From contig JAHZHV010000115.1 in the NCBI GenBank assembly GCA_019420085.1, positions 1 to 5,121 on the forward strand: a stretch of DNA of 5,121 nt. Direction: 5' to 3'. Positions 1 to 5,121 of this stretch are shown here, piece after piece (position 1 is the stretch's first letter; the number at the start of each line of letters is the position of its first letter). A model generated the notes under the pieces. That model saw only the letters and a list, made by a program, of their open reading frames with translations. It was not told where the DNA came from and did not search any database. Position numbers and translations under genes: made by a program. The DNA is from Christensenella sp. Its GTDB lineage: Bacteria; Bacillota; Clostridia; Christensenellales; Maliibacteriaceae.

Positions 1-165
1 GGTGCCGCGCGAGAGGACGTCAAAATAGGTTTGGATACACGCGGGAACGGCGCTGTGATATTCTCCGATGAGAAGTTCGATGCTGCACACACGCGCGGCG
101 TTGTGCCGCGCAGCCTCTTCCAGGGCGATGGAGAGGACGGAGCGGGTCAGGGCAAGTTCGTGCAT
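1..165 (-). CDS. hypA: Hydrogenase maturation nickel metallochaperone HypA (N-terminal part, cut by window edge)
   Basis: HypA delivers nickel to the [NiFe] hydrogenase large subunit precursor, working with the GTPase HypB in the cytoplasm. Fifty-five codons are visible, from the ATG at 165-163 to the window edge. The protein begins MHELALTRSVLSIALEE; the opening Met-His-Glu is the family signature, and His2 with the N-terminus forms the nickel site in characterised HypA proteins. It continues with the usual helix, then a strand ending in IGE (about residues 38-40), and then VPACIQTYFDVLSRGT, which matches the family pattern 'VPxxxxFxFxxLxxGT'. HypA proteins are about 110-120 residues, so roughly half is present; the zinc-binding CxxC pairs would lie outside the window. 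The start is 4 nt after the hydrogenase large-subunit stop, so the two are almost certainly one operon and may be translationally coupled; no strong Shine-Dalgarno is visible. The loop after IGE (YHSA) departs from the more usual LSGV-like sequence. The family call is confident. Confidence 0.88.
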   Translation of the reverse strand, partial: MHELALTRSVLSIALEEAARHNAARVCSIELLIGEYHSAVPACIQTYFDVLSRGT

Positions 166-169
166 GGCA

Positions 170-1282
170 TCACCGATCCAGACAGGAGAAGCATGGATCG
201 ATACTGGCCACGATCAGCCCGGCATCTGCCACGGTATTGCCGCGCAGCATGGTTACAAGCGTCGGTGCATTCTTAAACGTAGGCACGTGGATACTCAAGC
301 GGTAGTTTGTCTGTCCGCCGTCACAGACCACATGGTATGTCAGTTGACCGCGCGGCGCCTCATGCCGGCTGACAAATTCACCGGCAGGAATGCGGGGCAG
401 GCGGTTGCCAAGATTGATCGGTCCGTCCGGCAGCGATTCCAAGGCCTGACGCAGAATGCGGATACTCTGATAGCACTCCAGAATGCGAATCAGTACACGG
501 GCAAAAACGTCGCCGTCTTCTACGACGGGGACGTCGAACAGGAATTCATCATAGCAGCAGTACGGTGCATCGCGCCGTACATCGGTGTTGACACCCGATG
601 CACGTGCATGCGGTCCGATCGCACCGAGCGTTATCGCATCCGCATTCGTCAATACGCCTACGCCATGTGTACGCATGCCAAGTGTTTTATCGGTGGCAAA
701 TAGTTCATGGATGCGTTTAAGAGCCGGTGTCAGCGTATCCAACATGGCAAGGACACGCGTGCGCTTGTCATCATCAATGTCGCGCCGCGCACCCCCAACG
801 GTATTCATTGCGTAGTTGACACGGTTGCCCGTCAAAAGCTCCAGGATATCCATAACGATTTCCCGCTCATTCCAGATATGCATGAACATGGAGTCATGGC
901 CGACACAGTGGCAGGCAAGACCAAGCCACAGAAAGTGTGAATGCAGACGTTCCAGTTCCGCGATGATCGCGCGGATATACTGTCCGCGGCGGGGGACTTC
1001 CATCTGTGCGATGTGTTCCAGCGCCATGCAGTAGGCAAGCGTGTGTGAATGCGAACAAATTCCACAGACGCGTTCCACCAGGGTGATCGTCTGCAGAAAG
1101 TTGCGTTCACAGGCCAGTTTTTCGATACCGCGATGATTGTAGCCGACGAATACTTCCGCTTCGCGAATGATTTCGCCTTCCACATGCAGTTTTGTATGAA
1201 TCGGTTCCTCCAGTGCGGGATGGTACGGACCGACGGGAATGATGTAACCCACCCGAATCGTTCTTCCTTTCTTCCTTGCCAT
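170..1282 (-). CDS. Group 4 [NiFe] hydrogenase large (catalytic) subunit, Ech/CooH/HycE-like
   Basis: This is the nickel-iron catalytic subunit of an energy-converting type hydrogenase, related to complex I subunit NuoD. It would interconvert protons and H2 in a membrane-associated complex. With the ATG at 1282 it has 370 residues, normal for the Ech/CooH class. The N-terminus carries IPVGPYHPALEEP (about 15-27), then GYNHRGIEKL (48-57). The proximal cysteine motif RVCGICSHSH (71-80; Cys73, Cys76) and the distal motif DPCFSC (362-367; Cys364, Cys367) supply all four NiFe ligands, so this is a true hydrogenase and not a NuoD, which lacks them. EAPRGQL (308-314) and the TGNRVNY/GGARRD block (151-168) are also conserved. 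The protein stops three residues after the last ligand, with no C-terminal peptide to be cleaved, as in CooH. Start choice is uncertain: the ATG lacks an obvious ribosome site, an upstream TTG (1315) would add 11 residues, and a GTG at 1252 has AAGGAAG ten nt upstream and begins right at the conserved region. hypA follows; no small subunit is visible. Confidence 0.93.
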   Translation of the reverse strand: MARKKGRTIRVGYIIPVGPYHPALEEPIHTKLHVEGEIIREAEVFVGYNHRGIEKLACERNFLQTITLVERVCGICSHSHTLAYCMALEHIAQMEVPRRGQYIRAIIAELERLHSHFLWLGLACHCVGHDSMFMHIWNEREIVMDILELLTGNRVNYAMNTVGGARRDIDDDKRTRVLAMLDTLTPALKRIHELFATDKTLGMRTHGVGVLTNADAITLGAIGPHARASGVNTDVRRDAPYCCYDEFLFDVPVVEDGDVFARVLIRILECYQSIRILRQALESLPDGPINLGNRLPRIPAGEFVSRHEAPRGQLTYHVVCDGGQTNYRLSIHVPTFKNAPTLVTMLRGNTVADAGLIVASIDPCFSCLDR

Positions 1283-1322
1283 GACGGATGCCGTGTACAG
1301 CGTGTAAATGCACAAGCGTATT

Positions 1323-1360
1323 CACTGTAGTTCCTGCTTTGACATGCAGGAGCCGCAGTG
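1323..1360 (-). promoter_or_regulatory. Symmetric two-tier hairpin in the hydrogenase 5' leader
   Basis: The pattern is CACTG-N5-CCTGC-N8-GCAGG-N5-CAGTG. Two perfect 5-bp helices are separated by a 5x5 internal loop and capped by an 8-nt loop. It lies between the predicted minus-strand promoter and the hydrogenase start, so it would be transcribed about 20-60 nt into the leader. A competing pairing exists: CTGTA (1325-1329) can pair with TACAG (1362-1366), which excludes the outer helix. No U-tract follows, so it is not a classic terminator. It could be an RNA control element, an mRNA-stabilising structure, or a DNA palindrome bound by a protein. I do not recognise it as a known riboswitch class. 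Confidence 0.45.
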
Positions 1361-1387
1361 TTACAGCAGCCGTCGAAGTATAGTCTC

Positions 1388-1415
1388 AGTATACAAGAAT
1401 TATGGAAAGAAGCAA
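1388..1415 (-). promoter_or_regulatory. Probable sigma-70-type promoter of the hydrogenase-hypA transcript
   Basis: Read on the minus strand, a -10 hexamer TATACT (1393-1388; five of six consensus bases) follows a weak -35 hexamer TTGCTT (1415-1410; three of six) after 16 nt. The sequence upstream is AT-rich with A/T runs that could act as an UP element. Transcription would start near 1381, leaving a leader of about 100 nt before the ATG at 1282. A second TATACT lies 11 bp further downstream (1382-1377) but has no suitable -35. The weak -35 suggests that an activator may be needed. Confidence 0.5.
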
Positions 1416-1529
1416 GTATTTTTGCATGGATTTTATGATTGGAAGTAAGAATAAAAACCAGTAAAAAAATACCGAATTTCCTTGTGCTTGCGGCAAAATA
1501 AAAGGCGTGTGAGATCTGAAAAAGAAGTG

Positions 1530-1569
1530 AACACAAAATACTGAAATATGCATAAGTGTATTTTGTGTT
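1530..1569. repeat. 12-bp perfect inverted repeat with 16-nt spacer, possible operator
   Basis: AACACAAAATAC (1530-1541) and its exact reverse complement (1558-1569) flank a 16-nt AT-rich spacer that contains ATGCAT. The right arm ends 12 bp upstream of the apt -35 hexamer, and the left arm is about 115 bp upstream of the hydrogenase -35. This fits a regulator-binding site controlling apt, or both divergent units. As RNA it would form a weak AT-rich stem. It could instead mark the end of an old transcript, but it lacks the GC-rich stem and U-run expected of an intrinsic terminator. It matches no operator consensus that I know well. Confidence 0.5.
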
Positions 1570-1581
1570 TAAAGCAGTGCA

Positions 1582-1610
1582 TTTACATTATCGGATGGCT
1601 TTGCTACAAT
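1582..1610 (+). promoter_or_regulatory. Strong sigma-70/sigma-A promoter of apt
   Basis: TTTACA (1582-1587) and TACAAT (1605-1610) each match five of six consensus bases and are separated by an ideal 17 nt. Transcription would begin around 1617, giving a leader of about 67 nt before the apt ATG. It is the best promoter match I found in the window and probably drives apt, tldD and pmbA together. Confidence 0.75.
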
Positions 1611-1617
1611 GATGAAG

Positions 1618-1663
1618 ACAATTGCGCATTGTATCTGGTGACGATGCGTATGTGCACCAATTG
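1618..1663 (+). other. apt 5' leader with short, partly exclusive helices
   Basis: The leader can form ACAAT/ATTGT (1618-1622 with 1628-1632) and TGGTG/CACCA (1636-1640 with 1655-1659), the latter stacked on ACG/CGT (1641-1643 with 1647-1649). Alternatively CAATT (1619-1623) can pair with AATTG (1659-1663), which excludes the first helix. The helices are short and could be chance. They leave the ribosome site free. I see no purine riboswitch core. Confidence 0.2.
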
Positions 1664-1671
1664 ACAGAAAA

Positions 1672-1676
1672 GAGAG
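1672..1676 (+). promoter_or_regulatory. Ribosome binding site of apt
   Basis: GAGAG in a purine-rich stretch sits 7 nt before the ATG at 1684. It is a moderate match to the anti-Shine-Dalgarno, with good spacing, and supports this ATG as the start. Confidence 0.55.
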
Positions 1677-1683
1677 CTGGCAG

Positions 1684-2208
1684 ATGAAAAAACTGGAAGA
1701 ATATGTATTGTCCATACCGGATTTTCCGAAGGAAGGGATTCTGTTTCGAGATGTGACGTCTGTTTTGGCAGATCCGCAGGGACTGCGTCTTGCCGTAGAC
1801 AGCCTGCAGGATTGCCTGGATGGTTTGGATTTTGATGCCGTTGCAGGCATTGAATCGCGGGGATTCATCTTCGGCATGCCGATTGCCTATAATCTTGGCA
1901 AACCCTTCGTTCCCATTCGCAAGGCAGGTAAATTGCCGCGAAAGACGGTGTCACAGACTTACGATCTTGAGTATGGCACGGCAACGATTGAAATGCATGC
2001 CGATGCCTTGCTTCCCGGGCAGCGTGTGGTGTTGGTGGATGATCTGCTGGCAACGGGCGGTACGGCGCTGGCGGCGTCGCGTCTTGTGGAAGCGGTCGGT
2101 GCCCGTACGGTACGCATGCTGTTTTTGATGGAGCTTGCAGGCCTGCAGGGGCGTATGCGTTTAAAGGATTACGATGTGCACAGCGTCATACGATATGACG
2201 GAAAGTAA
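1684..2208 (+). CDS. apt: Adenine phosphoribosyltransferase
   Basis: Apt salvages adenine in the cytoplasm: adenine plus PRPP gives AMP and pyrophosphate. The protein has 174 residues, a normal length for the family. It opens with the Apt-typical IPDFPKEGILFRDVT (11-25). ESRGFIFG follows at 57-64, then RKAGKLP (79-85), and the flexible-loop region with YDLEYGT (93-99). The PRPP-binding signature VVLVDDLLATGGT is at 115-127, with the two acidic residues and the TGGT loop intact. These features distinguish it from xanthine or hypoxanthine phosphoribosyltransferases. The start is supported by an upstream GAGAG and by N-terminal family similarity. It is first in its transcript, behind a strong promoter, and is followed after 52 bp by tldD with no terminator between, so co-transcription is likely. 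The biochemical link between adenine salvage and the TldD/PmbA protease is not obvious; shared transcription may be incidental. Nothing appears truncated. Confidence 0.96.
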   Translation: MKKLEEYVLSIPDFPKEGILFRDVTSVLADPQGLRLAVDSLQDCLDGLDFDAVAGIESRGFIFGMPIAYNLGKPFVPIRKAGKLPRKTVSQTYDLEYGTATIEMHADALLPGQRVVLVDDLLATGGTALAASRLVEAVGARTVRMLFLMELAGLQGRMRLKDYDVHSVIRYDGK

Positions 2209-2253
2209 GATGCTGCGTTGTGAGGACGAGCCACTGCTTTAAACGGCAAAAAA

Positions 2254-2260
2254 GGGGAGG
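2254..2260 (+). promoter_or_regulatory. Strong Shine-Dalgarno that points to a TTG start for tldD
   Basis: GGGGAGG ends directly against the ATG at 2261, leaving zero spacing, which ribosomes do not normally use. The in-frame TTG at 2270 lies 9 nt downstream, an ideal distance. The TTG start also gives the N-terminus MLEEKLIAHILEAAL, which fits TldD relatives without extra residues. Confidence 0.65.
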
Positions 2261-2269
2261 ATGACACGC

Positions 2270-3628
2270 TTGCTCGAAGAAAAACTGATTGCGCATATTC
2301 TGGAAGCTGCACTGGATGCTGGTGCGGATTTTGCTGAAATCTTTGCGGAAGATACGGCGGCCAATACGGTACGTATGACGGAACGCGGTGTGGGTATTCG
2401 CGTGGCGCGGGATTTGACGCAGTCATATGCCTATACGGCGGATCTGCGGCCTGCAGCACTGGAGGAAACGCTGCATGCAGCGCTGGAGGGACTGCGCACA
2501 AAGACGCAGGGCACGCGCGTGCAGCCCATGCAGGATGTACGAAAGGTCGCGCGCTGCATACAAAAGCCGTTTGATACGGTGACAAACGCACGGCGCGTTG
2601 AAATTCTGCGGGATATGTCGCGTGCAGCGGCTGCGGTGGACGAAAAAATTGTGCAGACGTCCGCTTCCTATATCGATGTGATGCAGCGGGTTTGGATTGC
2701 CAATTCACTGGGCGTGCGTGCGTTTGATGCGCGGCCACGCACGCGTGTGGTGATTCAGGCTGTTGCATCCAATGGAACGGATACGCAAACCGGCGCCGAA
2801 TCACCCGGATTCGGTACGGATTTTCGTGCTTTCGACACATTTGATGGCGCGATGTATGCACGCCGCGCGGCAGATGTTGCTCTTACCATGCTTCGCGCGC
2901 CGGAGTGTCCGGCTGGGATGCGTCCCGTTGTCATCGGCAACGGCTTTGGCGGCGTGATTTTTCACGAAGCATGCGCGCATGCGCTGGAAGCTACGAGCGT
3001 AGCGCGTGGCACGTCTGTGTTTGCTGAATGCATGGGACAGCAAATCGCCAGTACGTGTGTTACAGCTGTGGATGATGGGACGCTGCCGGGAGAATGGGGC
3101 AGTATCGGCGTGGATGATGAGGGCGAATATGCGGCGCGCAATGTGCTGATTGAAAATGGCATATTGCGCGGATATTTGGTCGATCGCTTAAACGGACGCC
3201 GGATGCAGGCCGCGCCGACCGGATCGTGCCGCAGACAGGGATACGATTTTGCGCCGACGTCGCGCATGACAAATACGTTCCTTGTACAGGGCTCGGATCA
3301 AACGCAGGAGATGATTGCCACGATGGGAGAGGGCCTGTATGCCAAAAAACTGGGCGGCGGCTCGGTGAACCCCATGACAGGGGAGTTTAACTTTGCTGTG
3401 CTGGAAGGATACTGGGTGCGCGACGGCAAAATCGTATTTCCTGTGCGCGGCGCAACGCTCATCGGACGCGGTACGCAGGTTCTCAAAGATATCGATCGCG
3501 TGGGACAGGATTTTGCACTTGGGCAGGGCATGTGCGGCTCGTCGTCGGGCAGCATTCCCGTTAACGTAGGCCAGCCGACTATTCGTGTAAGACAGATGAT
3601 TATCGGTGGAAAGGGGGGTGCGATTTAA
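2270..3628 (+). CDS. tldD: TldD metalloprotease subunit (U62 family)
   Basis: TldD is the metal-bearing, catalytic subunit of the TldD/TldE (PmbA) protease. In E. coli this heterodimer trims the microcin B17 leader and degrades the antitoxin CcdA; it cleaves unfolded peptides threaded into its cavity. The protein has 452 residues from the TTG at 2270, or 455 from the ATG at 2261; numbering here is from the ATG. An N-terminal alpha/beta domain (about 1-220) contains GADFAEIFAED (21-31). The metal site HEACAH (235-240) has the form HExxxH and is followed by ALEATSVARGTS. The C-terminal half has GGGSVNPMTGEFNF (365-378). Near the C-terminus Cys425 in GQGMCG aligns with the third zinc ligand of E. 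coli TldD, and VGQPTIRV (436-443) follows. All three ligands are present, so it should be active. I prefer the TTG start because GGGGAGG sits 9 nt upstream of it. The stop overlaps the pmbA ATG. The natural substrate here is unknown; no peptide precursor is visible nearby. Confidence 0.95.
   Translation: MLEEKLIAHILEAALDAGADFAEIFAEDTAANTVRMTERGVGIRVARDLTQSYAYTADLRPAALEETLHAALEGLRTKTQGTRVQPMQDVRKVARCIQKPFDTVTNARRVEILRDMSRAAAAVDEKIVQTSASYIDVMQRVWIANSLGVRAFDARPRTRVVIQAVASNGTDTQTGAESPGFGTDFRAFDTFDGAMYARRAADVALTMLRAPECPAGMRPVVIGNGFGGVIFHEACAHALEATSVARGTSVFAECMGQQIASTCVTAVDDGTLPGEWGSIGVDDEGEYAARNVLIENGILRGYLVDRLNGRRMQAAPTGSCRRQGYDFAPTSRMTNTFLVQGSDQTQEMIATMGEGLYAKKLGGGSVNPMTGEFNFAVLEGYWVRDGKIVFPVRGATLIGRGTQVLKDIDRVGQDFALGQGMCGSSSGSIPVNVGQPTIRVRQMIIGGKGGAI
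3613..3618 (+). promoter_or_regulatory. Ribosome binding site of pmbA inside the tldD end
   Basis: A run of six G bases after AA (AAGGGGGGTG, 3611-3620) lies 9 nt before the pmbA ATG at 3628, within the codons for the Gly-Lys-Gly-Gly tail of TldD. It gives pmbA its own initiation signal as well as coupling through the TAATG overlap. Confidence 0.6.
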
Positions 3629-4965
3629 TGCATCGTGATGTGTTTGTAAAGCAGCTTCTTTCCCTTGCGGTGGAACGTGGATGTCAGGCCGCGGAGGTGT
3701 GCGTGGATCAGGGCGAACACTTTCGTGTCAAAGTATTGAATGGGCAGATTGACGCCTACGAGGTCAGCAGGCAGATGAGCGTGGGTCTGCGTGTTCTGTA
3801 TGAGGGTAAAAACGGCTATGCCGGTACCCAGGCATTGGAAGATGCGCCGACGCTTGTAGAACGTGCGATGGATAACGCTTCGGCGGTGGAACTGTGTGAT
3901 GAACATCCCATGCAGGGCGCGCAGACATATCCTGTCGTCAAAGTGCCCGAATGTCCATTGTGTGCGCTGTCAATTGCGGAGAAAATTGAGCTCGCCATGC
4001 AGATGGAGCGCATGGCAAAAGCGGCGGATGCGCGCGTATTTCAGACGCCGTATTGCGTTGTGACGACGGTGCGTACAAGTCGAACGCTGAATAATACGCT
4101 TGGATTGTTTGCGCATATGCAGCGCAGCGAAGGCGCTATTATGCTGGAGGCTGCGGTGCGCGACGGTGATGAGACGCACGATGGGATTGCTTTCCGCGAA
4201 GGGGCGCAGGCCATGGATGTGGAAGCGTGCGTTCAGGAGGCGGTTCAAAAGGCGGTCGATTGTTTCGGTGCGCGCAGTGTGCAGGCAATGCAGACGCCTG
4301 TTGTGCTTGATCGTGAAGCGGCGGCGGATTTGTTGGAGGCATTTTCGGGGATGTTCTGTGCGGATCAGGCGCAGCGCGGCCTGTCGCCGCTTGTCGGACG
4401 CTGCGGGCAGCGTATTGCAGCATCGTGTGTTGACATTGTCGATGACCCGCTTGCAGCGCATCATCCCCGCGCGTTTGATGCGGAAGGCACGCCTTCGCGG
4501 ACAACTTCAGTTGTGCAAAACGGCGTGTTTCAAAGCTTTTTGCATAACCTGAAGACGGCTGCAAAAGAAGGCTGCGCGTCGACATCGAATGCCTCCCGCG
4601 CGGCGGCAGGGTCTCCCGTAACGGTTGCGCCCAGCAATTTTTTCATTGCGGCGGGAGAAAAGACACAGCAGCAATTGCTTGCGCAAATGGGCGACGGTAT
4701 TTTGATCTGTACGGTATCCGGACTGCACGCCGGGTTGAATGCTGTGACGGGGGACTTTTCTCTGTTGGCTTCCGGCTTTGTCGTAAAGGACGGACAACGA
4801 GGCCGCCCGGTTGAGCAGGTAACGGTTGCAGGAAATTTCCTCAAGCTGTTGTCGGGTGTGCTTGCAGTGGGATCTGATCTGTTTTTCAGCGGTTCACAAA
4901 CAGGATCGCCCAGCCTGTTGATTGATACTTTGACGGTATCGGGAAGCGGCGAACAGGAAACTTAA
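3628..4965 (+). CDS. pmbA: PmbA/TldE, non-metal partner subunit of the TldD/TldE protease
   Basis: PmbA (TldE) pairs with TldD to form the heterodimeric protease; it is homologous to TldD but has no metal site of its own. The protein has 445 residues, normal for the family. The N-terminal part has the family feature of a strand-rich segment: VKVLNGQIDAYEVSRQMSVG (35-54) and then LRVLYEGKNGYAGT (54-67). No HExxxH is present, as expected. The C-terminal half carries FLHNLKTAAKEG (304-315), the glycine/serine-rich SNASRAAAGSP (320-330), NAVTGDFSLLASGFVVKDG (371-389), TVAGNFLKLL (399-408) and GSPSLLIDTLTVSG (426-439), the typical TldE ending. Its ATG overlaps the tldD stop by 1 nt (TAATG), which fits translational coupling and balanced production of the two subunits. 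A rho-independent terminator begins 24 nt after the stop, ending the operon. Codon use and composition look like those of its neighbours. Confidence 0.94.
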   Translation: MHRDVFVKQLLSLAVERGCQAAEVCVDQGEHFRVKVLNGQIDAYEVSRQMSVGLRVLYEGKNGYAGTQALEDAPTLVERAMDNASAVELCDEHPMQGAQTYPVVKVPECPLCALSIAEKIELAMQMERMAKAADARVFQTPYCVVTTVRTSRTLNNTLGLFAHMQRSEGAIMLEAAVRDGDETHDGIAFREGAQAMDVEACVQEAVQKAVDCFGARSVQAMQTPVVLDREAAADLLEAFSGMFCADQAQRGLSPLVGRCGQRIAASCVDIVDDPLAAHHPRAFDAEGTPSRTTSVVQNGVFQSFLHNLKTAAKEGCASTSNASRAAAGSPVTVAPSNFFIAAGEKTQQQLLAQMGDGILICTVSGLHAGLNAVTGDFSLLASGFVVKDGQRGRPVEQVTVAGNFLKLLSGVLAVGSDLFFSGSQTGSPSLLIDTLTVSGSGEQET

Positions 4966-4989
4966 AAAAGTCGCATCGACGGGATAAGA

Positions 4990-5033
4990 AAAAAGCTTCG
5001 CAGTGGTTGGAATTATTCCCTGCGAAGCTTTTT
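4990..5033. terminator. Bidirectional rho-independent terminator
   Basis: A 14-bp perfect stem pairs 4990-5003 with 5020-5033; its GC-richer core is GCTTCGCAG/CTGCGAAGC. An extra inner GGAA/TTCC helix (5009-5012 with 5016-5019) extends it across a 5-nt bulge. A T-run (5029-5033) follows the core on the plus strand and a run of six A bases (4989-4994) precedes it, so it works in both directions. It ends the pmbA transcript and also that of the convergent dehydrogenase gene, whose stop is 8 nt away. Confidence 0.93.
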
Positions 5034-5041
5034 ATATTGCC

Positions 5042-5121
5042 TTATACAACCAGACCACCGTTGGGACAAAGTACTTGCCCTGTTAGAAAGGAAGCGGCAC
5101 TGCTGCATAGAAATAGCGCGC
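5042..5121 (-). CDS. Short-chain dehydrogenase/reductase, C-terminal fragment (cut by window edge)
   Basis: On the minus strand, 25 codons followed by TAA (stop at 5044-5042) read FLCSSAASFLTGQVLCPNGG and then LVV at the very end. This is the classic C-terminus of FabG-like SDR proteins, in which 'FLxSxxASxxTGQxxxxxGG' forms part of the last helix and the substrate/tetramer region. SDR enzymes use NAD(P)H to reduce or oxidise carbonyl and alcohol groups. The Rossmann nucleotide-binding motif and the catalytic Ser-Tyr-Lys would lie outside the window, so the substrate cannot be assigned; 3-oxoacyl-ACP reductase is only one possibility. The gene converges on pmbA and shares the terminator with it. 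The family call is good for so short a piece; the specific function is unknown. Confidence 0.78.
   Translation of the reverse strand, partial: ALFLCSSAASFLTGQVLCPNGGLVV

Noticed and set aside
68..703. Long open frame on the plus strand (211 codons) opposite the hydrogenase gene
   Set aside because: It is antisense to a gene with intact family motifs, has no family resemblance and no ribosome site; it is a shadow of a GC-rich coding region.
1339..1367. Perfect TTGACA hexamer on the plus strand (1339-1344) as a -35 box
   Set aside because: At 16-18 nt spacing the candidate -10 sequences are poor (TACAGC or worse), and it falls in the loop of the leader hairpin.
1402..1464. Small plus-strand ORF of 20 codons in the intergenic region
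   Set aside because: No Shine-Dalgarno, no good promoter, and it overlaps the predicted hydrogenase promoter; probably chance.
832..1536. Minus-strand open frame (234 codons) overlapping the hydrogenase start in another frame and reaching into the intergenic region
   Set aside because: Two thirds is an out-of-frame reading of the hydrogenase. The part in 1316-1536 has no recognisable domain, and I found no sign of a broken upstream hydrogenase subunit in it.
1530..1569. Inverted repeat as a NikR nickel-repressor operator near hydrogenase genes
   Set aside because: The 16-nt spacing agrees, but the E. coli-type NikR half-sites read GTATGA...TCATAC, whereas here they run in the opposite sense (AAATAC...GTATTT).
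1617..1683. Purine riboswitch upstream of apt
   Set aside because: The leader of about 67 nt is short for an aptamer plus expression platform, and I cannot find the three-helix junction core.
2195..2242. 15-codon ORF (a 10-codon version starts at 2210) overlapping the apt stop and lying in the apt-tldD gap
   Set aside because: No clear ribosome site for the longer form and nothing recognisable. It could act as a tiny coupling ORF before tldD, but the evidence is too thin.
2169..2861. Minus-strand open frame (230 codons) opposite tldD
   Set aside because: It is antisense to a well-supported gene, has a Pro/His/Arg-rich low-complexity look and no initiation signal.

Overview
This window holds two divergent gene blocks on a bacterial chromosome and the edge of a third. 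It looks like a low- to mid-GC Gram-positive-lineage anaerobe. The supports are strong Shine-Dalgarno sites, clear sigma-70/sigma-A promoters, a rho-independent terminator, a group 4 [NiFe] hydrogenase and Firmicutes-like TldD/PmbA proteins. A Negativicutes member (Selenomonas-like) is my best guess, from protein resemblance only; the sequence alone does not prove it.

Left block, minus strand (1-1393): a [NiFe] hydrogenase large subunit of the energy-converting/formate-hydrogenlyase type (group 4), followed after 4 bp by the 5' end of hypA, the nickel-delivery chaperone, which runs off the left edge. The leader upstream of the hydrogenase has a minus-strand promoter (-10 at 1388-1393) and a symmetric two-tier hairpin (1323-1360). 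No small subunit or membrane subunit gene precedes the large subunit here.

Divergent intergenic region (about 1283-1683): AT-rich and without a convincing gene. It holds the hydrogenase promoter and leader, a 12-bp perfect inverted repeat with a 16-nt spacer (1530-1569), and a strong plus-strand promoter for apt (TTTACA-17-TACAAT, 1582-1610).

Right block, plus strand (1582-5033): apt (adenine salvage), then tldD and pmbA/tldE, the two subunits of the TldD/TldE metalloprotease. tldD and pmbA overlap by 1 nt (TAATG), so they are probably translationally coupled. A 52-bp gap without a terminator links apt to tldD, so all three are likely co-transcribed. A strong stem-loop at 4990-5033, with an A-tract on one side and a T-tract on the other, ends this block.

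Right edge, minus strand (5042-5121): the C-terminal 25 codons of a short-chain dehydrogenase/reductase, convergent with pmbA and sharing the bidirectional terminator.

I found no mobile element, CRISPR, tRNA or rRNA. All complete genes belong to known families. The least explained parts are the regulatory architecture of the divergent region and the isolated position of the hydrogenase large subunit at the head of its transcript.
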